Source of the DNA: SIAJ01 sp036266155
GTDB taxonomy: Bacteria > Planctomycetota > Planctomycetia > Gemmatales > Gemmataceae
DNA length: 25,429 nt
Assembly: GCA_036266155.1 (NCBI GenBank)
Contig: DATANR010000305.1
Coordinates: 1-25,429 of the forward strand
Direction: 5' to 3'
Both the position numbers and the translations under genes were made by a program. Shown here piece after piece: positions 21,804 to 25,429 of the stretch (its first letter is position 1; every line of letters begins with the position of its first letter). A model generated the notes under the pieces. It was given only the letters and a program-made list of their open reading frames with translations, was not told where the DNA came from and made no database searches.

Positions 21804-23963
21804 ATGCGCTTCACCTCTCTCGTTACCGTCCTGATACTCGTGCCGCTCGGGTATTCGGATGAGAATCCGACGCGTTTGTTCACGGACAAGTCCGAACAGA
21901 AGGACGTCCGTCTGGGGCCGCCCAAGGATTTGAACGGCTACTTCCCGTTGACGCCGCCAACGTCGAAGGAGAGCTGGAACGATCGGGCTGCCAAGGTGCG
22001 CACGCAGACGCTCGTCGCCACTGGCCTATGGCCGATGCCGGAGAAGACGCCGCTCAATCCCGTGATCCATGGCAAGATCGAGCGCGACGGCTACACGGTC
22101 GAGAAGGTGTTCTTCGCGTCGATGCTGGGCCACTACGTCAGCGGCAGCCTGTATCGGCCGACCGGCAAGGGCGATGGCAAGCACCCCGGCGTCCTCTGTC
22201 CGCACGGCCATTGGGCGAACGGCCGCTTCTACGAGAACAGCGAGGCGGCCGCGAAGAACGAGATCAAGTCCGGGGCCGAGAAGACGATGGAAGGGGCTCG
22301 CTATCCGCTGCAAGCGCGCTGTGCCCAACTCGCTCGCATGGGCTGCGTCGTGTTCCATTACGACATGGTCGGCAATGCCGATTCGAAAGCGATCGCGCAC
22401 CGTGCCGGCTTCACGGATGCCGAGGCCGAGTTGCGGCTGCAGAGCTTCATGGGCTTGCAAACGTGGAACAGTATCCGCGCGCTCGACTTCATCACGTCGC
22501 TGCCAGACGTTGACGCGAAGAAGATCGGCGTGACCGGCGCGAGCGGCGGCGGCACGCAGACGTTCATGCTCGATGCCGTCGACGATCGTCCGGCCGTCGC
22601 GTTCCCGGCGGTGATGGTCTCGACCGCGATGCAGGGCGGGTGCATTTGCGAGAACTGCTCGTATCTTCGCGTGGGCACCGGCAACATCGAACTGGCCGGC
22701 CTGTTCGCACCGAAGCCGATGGCGATGAGCGCCGCCAACGACTGGACGCTCGAAATCGAGAAAAAGGGCCTGCCGGAATTGAAGCAACTTTACAAGACGC
22801 TCGGCGCCGAGGACAACGTGGCCGGCAAATGCTGGCCGGAGTTCGGACACAACTACAACCAAGTGTCGCGCGAATTTATGTATAGCTGGTTCAACAAGCA
22901 CTTACTCGGCGGCTCTGGCGAGGTTAAGGAGCAGCCGTTCAAGCCGATCCCGCCGAAGGACCTGAGCGTCTACGATGCCGAGCATCCGCGGCCAAGCGAT
23001 GAACTTGATTCCAAGGCTCTGCGGGCCAAGATGACTGATGCGGCCGAGAAGCAACTCAAGGACCTGGAGCCGAAGGACGCCAAGTCGCTCGCCGAATTTC
23101 GTCGCGTCGCGGGGACAGCGCTCGAGGTCATGATTGGCGAACGATTGCCGAAGCCCGGAGTGGGCCTGGAAATTCGCCAGGGCCCGACGGAGACCAAGTT
23201 GCCGGACGACGTGACCATGCACCTGGCCGCGTTTGGCCGCAAGGGCGAGGGCGACATGCTCCCCGTTGCCGGTGTCTACAAAGGTGAAGCGAAAGCCGGC
23301 GCCGTCATCTGGGTCCATCCCGCCGGCAAGGCGAGCCTGTTTGAGAAAGGACAGCTCAATCCGTTGGTGAAGTCGCTCGTCGACAAGGGTTATGCCGTTG
23401 TTGCTCCGGATGTCTTCAATACGGGCGAACTGACGGGCAATTGGCCGCTGTCCGAGGGTGAGAAGAAGGGCAAGTCGTTCCGCGAGCCGTCGATGTATCC
23501 GGTGAATACGAGTTTTGCGGGATACACCTATGGCTACAATCGGCCCGTGTTTTCGAACCGCGTTCACGACATCCTGACGACGATCCTCTTCGCCCGCGAC
23601 ATTGGCGGTCAGAAGACGATCCACCTCATCGGCTGGGAAGGGGCAGGGCCGTGGGTCGCCGCGGCACGGGCTCTGTGTGGCGATGGCATCGCCCGGACGG
23701 CGATCGACATGAACCAGTTCCGCTTTGACAAGATCACGAATGTGCTGGACGAGAACCTGTTGCCCGGGGCAGTGAAGTATGGTGGGTTGCCGACTTTCCT
23801 TGCACTGTGCGCTCCCGGCGAAGTCTTCGCCCACAACCACTCCGGCACGAGTAGCGGGCAGTTGAGCAAGACCGTCTACGACGTGGCAGGGGCCAAGGAC
23901 GCGATCAAGCGGCAGCCGGAAAAGGCGAAGCCGGAGGACGTGATTGCGTGGCTGACACGTTGA
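21804..23963 (+). CDS. Secreted two-domain alpha/beta hydrolase (acetyl xylan esterase-like)
   Basis: The 719-residue protein starts at ATG 21804; the in-frame TTG at 21792 is less likely. A short signal peptide (MRFTSLVTVLILVPLGYSDE) precedes a first alpha/beta-hydrolase domain (about 60-370). It has HPGVLCPHGHW (oxyanion region), MGCVVFHYDMVGNADS and the nucleophile elbow GASGGGTQT with Ser247; the His in CWPEFGHNYN is the probable triad histidine. This domain resembles the acetyl xylan esterase/dienelactone hydrolase group common in planctomycetes. A second hydrolase-like domain (about 480-719) has AVIWVHPAGKASLF and GYAVVAPDVFNTGEL, but its elbow reads IGWEGAGPW, with Glu612 where Ser is expected. 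It is therefore probably non-catalytic. The protein is likely periplasmic or extracellular and acts on carbohydrate esters; that is inferred. Confidence 0.85.
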   Translation: MRFTSLVTVLILVPLGYSDENPTRLFTDKSEQKDVRLGPPKDLNGYFPLTPPTSKESWNDRAAKVRTQTLVATGLWPMPEKTPLNPVIHGKIERDGYTVEKVFFASMLGHYVSGSLYRPTGKGDGKHPGVLCPHGHWANGRFYENSEAAAKNEIKSGAEKTMEGARYPLQARCAQLARMGCVVFHYDMVGNADSKAIAHRAGFTDAEAELRLQSFMGLQTWNSIRALDFITSLPDVDAKKIGVTGASGGGTQTFMLDAVDDRPAVAFPAVMVSTAMQGGCICENCSYLRVGTGNIELAGLFAPKPMAMSAANDWTLEIEKKGLPELKQLYKTLGAEDNVAGKCWPEFGHNYNQVSREFMYSWFNKHLLGGSGEVKEQPFKPIPPKDLSVYDAEHPRPSDELDSKALRAKMTDAAEKQLKDLEPKDAKSLAEFRRVAGTALEVMIGERLPKPGVGLEIRQGPTETKLPDDVTMHLAAFGRKGEGDMLPVAGVYKGEAKAGAVIWVHPAGKASLFEKGQLNPLVKSLVDKGYAVVAPDVFNTGELTGNWPLSEGEKKGKSFREPSMYPVNTSFAGYTYGYNRPVFSNRVHDILTTILFARDIGGQKTIHLIGWEGAGPWVAAARALCGDGIARTAIDMNQFRFDKITNVLDENLLPGAVKYGGLPTFLALCAPGEVFAHNHSGTSSGQLSKTVYDVAGAKDAIKRQPEKAKPEDVIAWLTR

Positions 23964-23968
23964 AAAAT

Positions 23969-24076
23969 CGGATTCACCACAAAGAGCACAAAGGGGCACG
24001 AAGGATACAATCGGGAAATGGATTTACCAAGGAATGTCTTTCCTTTGTGGTCTTCGTGTCCTTTGTGGTGAACCGA
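23969..24076. repeat. Imperfect inverted repeat in the gap before the phosphatase pair
   Basis: The left arm (23969-24008) carries TTCACCACAAAGAGCACAAA and GGGGCACGAAGG. The right arm (24038-24076) is TCCTTTGTGGTCTTCGTGTC followed by CTTTGTGGTGAACCG, largely the reverse complement. Purine-rich CACAAAG/CACGAAG blocks recur within each arm. The element fills almost all of the 117-bp gap and ends 4 nt before the start codon at 24081. I associate such CACCACAAAGGACACGAAG-type palindromes with dispersed intergenic repeats in environmental bacteria. Confidence 0.65.
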
Positions 24077-24080
24077 ATTG

Positions 24081-24716
24081 ATGGCCCGCACGTTGGCGAT
24101 TGGCGATATTCACGGCTGTTCCGCGGCGCTCGATACGCTCCTCGCCGCGGTGCGGCCGACTTCGGATGACCTCATCATCACGCTCGGCGACTACGTTCAC
24201 CGCGGGCCGGATACGCCGGGCGTGCTTGATCGGATGATCGAGTTGCATCGCACGCACCGCGTGATTTCGCTGCGCGGCAATCACGAAGAGATCTTCATCG
24301 AGGTCAATCGGAAAATCAAATCCGATGTGCCGGCGGCGCACTTTCACTTCATCGAGAACGTCTGCCGCGACTGGTACGAGTCGCCCACGCATTTGTTCGT
24401 TCATGGCAACGCCGACCCAACGCTCGCCCTCGATCATCAGTCGATTCAGGTCTTGCGCTGGGAAAAGCTCTATGGCCCGATGGGCGTGAAACCGCACAAG
24501 TCGGGCAAGGTCATGGTCTGCGGCCACTCGTCACAAAAGAACGGCGAGCCGCTGAACCTCGGCTTCGCCATCTGCATCGATACCTACTGTTACGGCGGCG
24601 GCTGGTTGACGTGCCTCGACACCGGCGCCAATCGTATCTGGCAAGCCGACCAGCGCGGCCGCGTGCGTGAAGGGCCTCTACCTGCAGTGACTACCCTCCC
24701 GGAGCGCAAGCGGTGA
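24081..24716 (+). CDS. PPP-family metallophosphatase, divergent copy
   Basis: This 211-residue protein has the PPP phosphatase motifs GDIHG (8-12), GDYVHRG (36-42) and RGNHE (65-69), then CGHSSQ in the second half. PPP enzymes, including bacterial PrpA/PrpB-type Ser/Thr phosphatases and symmetrical Ap4A hydrolases, use two metals bound by these motifs. In the second motif the Asp of GDxVDRG is His40. In PP1 that Asp pairs with the catalytic His, so activity may be altered. About 20-35 residues after GNHE, present in the next gene (including FWLACGGLEAM), are missing here. The start at 24081 has no strong ribosome binding site and sits next to the inverted repeat. It overlaps the next gene by 4 bp. 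Protein or nucleotide substrate is unresolved. Confidence 0.85.
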   Translation: MARTLAIGDIHGCSAALDTLLAAVRPTSDDLIITLGDYVHRGPDTPGVLDRMIELHRTHRVISLRGNHEEIFIEVNRKIKSDVPAAHFHFIENVCRDWYESPTHLFVHGNADPTLALDHQSIQVLRWEKLYGPMGVKPHKSGKVMVCGHSSQKNGEPLNLGFAICIDTYCYGGGWLTCLDTGANRIWQADQRGRVREGPLPAVTTLPERKR

Positions 24717-25405
24717 GTCGGACTCTCGCGATCGGTGACATCCACGGTTGCCTGACCGCGCTCGACACGTTGCTCGGCCTGGTGCAGCCGACGCCGACCG
24801 ATCAGCTCATCTTCCTCGGCGACTACATCGATCGCGGCGCGGACTCGAAGGGCGTGCTCGATCGTCTCGTCGAATTGAAGAAGACGGGCCAGGTCGTGTG
24901 CCTGCGCGGCAACCACGAGATCATGATGCTCGGCGCCCGCCATGGCCGCGACGACTATCGCTTCTGGCTGGCCTGCGGCGGGCTTGAAGCAATGCAATCG
25001 TATGCCCGGCCGAGCGGGATTTTCATGCTCGATGACATCCCGGACGCACACTGGTCGTTCGTCGAACGCGGTTGCGTCGACTGGTACGAGACCGACACGC
25101 ACATTTTCGTTCATGCTAACTTGCATCCCGACAAGCCGCTCAACGAGCAAATTACGGAGTGGCTGCACTGGCAGACAATCGCCGAAAAGTGGCACAAGCC
25201 GCACATGTCGGGCAAGACGATGATCTGCGGGCATACGGAGCAGCGAAGCGGTCGACCGCTACGGTTGATGGGCGCTGTGTGTGTGGACACGTGGGCCTAT
25301 GGCGACGGCTGGCTGACGTGCTTGGACATCGGGACGGACGAGTACTGGCAGGCGACGGAGTTGGGACAGACGCGGACGGGCAATCTGGCGAGCGGAGCCG
25401 CGTAA
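24713..25405 (+). CDS. PPP-family metallophosphatase (Ser/Thr phosphatase or Ap4A hydrolase-like)
   Basis: The 230-residue protein starts at a GTG within the GTGA overlap with the previous stop, with GGAG upstream, so translation is coupled. It has complete motifs: GDIHG (8-12), GDYIDRG (36-42), RGNHE (65-69), then FWLACGGLEAMQSYA and CGHTEQRSGRP, with later VDTWAYGDGWLTCLDI. These supply the two-metal site and the Asp40/His68 pair expected for a working PPP phosphatase. It matches its upstream neighbour closely at both ends (SRTLAIGDIHGC versus ARTLAIGDIHGC; GGGWLTCLD versus GDGWLTCLD), indicating a tandem duplication. No signal peptide; cytoplasmic. It could dephosphorylate proteins modified by the many Ser/Thr kinases of planctomycetes, or hydrolyse diadenosine polyphosphates. 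Confidence 0.9.
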   Translation: MSRTLAIGDIHGCLTALDTLLGLVQPTPTDQLIFLGDYIDRGADSKGVLDRLVELKKTGQVVCLRGNHEIMMLGARHGRDDYRFWLACGGLEAMQSYARPSGIFMLDDIPDAHWSFVERGCVDWYETDTHIFVHANLHPDKPLNEQITEWLHWQTIAEKWHKPHMSGKTMICGHTEQRSGRPLRLMGAVCVDTWAYGDGWLTCLDIGTDEYWQATELGQTRTGNLASGAA

Positions 25406-25429
25406 GCGGCCCGATAATGATTTCACGAC

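Noticed and set aside
22902..23999. 365-codon minus-strand frame
   Set aside because: Antisense to the second domain of the alpha/beta hydrolase; no start signal or domain.

Overview
The window is GC-rich chromosomal DNA that most resembles a planctomycete, probably Gemmatales/Pirellulales-like. This assignment is an inference from content. It rests on a small secreted protein of the TIGR03067 type, a degenerate gene with 'homing endonuclease associated' repeats, a plant/chlamydia-type enoyl-ACP reductase, a GH44 glycanase, many short secreted proteins without known function, and several palindromic intergenic repeats. No rRNA, tRNA, CRISPR array, transposase or integrase gene was seen.

Layout. 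(1) Positions 1-5469 look like an accessory gene island. Three minus-strand units come first: an unrecognised protein running off the left edge, a decayed phosphoesterase (phospholipase C-like) gene, and a GH18 protein. They are divergent from a plus-strand pair: a protein resembling the N-terminal half of VioB/RebD (indole-pyrrole biosynthesis) without its catalytic ferritin-like half, followed 15 nt later by a secreted, probably beta-propeller protein. (2) Positions 5470-9284 run on the minus strand: a zinc-ribbon protein, a HEAR-repeat pseudogene with two nonsense codons and a frameshift, an odd 261-bp intergenic tract, and a membrane-anchored GH44 glycanase. (3) Positions 9641-14080 hold a zinc-ribbon membrane protein, an MmgE/PrpD-family protein, a convergent TIGR03067-type secreted protein, and a secreted helical protein of about 500 residues. 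(4) Positions 14341-19559 form a plus-strand run: FabI, an amidohydrolase, a pesticin/T4-lysozyme-like muramidase, a small ribbon-helix-helix plus zinc-finger protein overlapping a group II PLP decarboxylase gene, and a secreted protein. (5) Positions 19708-25405: a minus-strand BCS1-like AAA ATPase with an N-terminal membrane helix, a 536-bp gap dominated by a nested inverted repeat, a secreted two-domain alpha/beta hydrolase, and two overlapping PPP-family phosphatase genes that look like a tandem duplication.

The genes do not form one pathway. The parts most likely to be undescribed are the VioB-half/beta-propeller pair with its divergent neighbours, the ribbon-helix-helix/multi-zinc-finger protein coupled to a decarboxylase, the bacterial BCS1-like ATPase, the hydrolase whose second nucleophile elbow carries Glu instead of Ser, and the phosphatase duplicate in which the catalytic-dyad Asp is His. 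All family names were assigned by reading motifs, without any database search.
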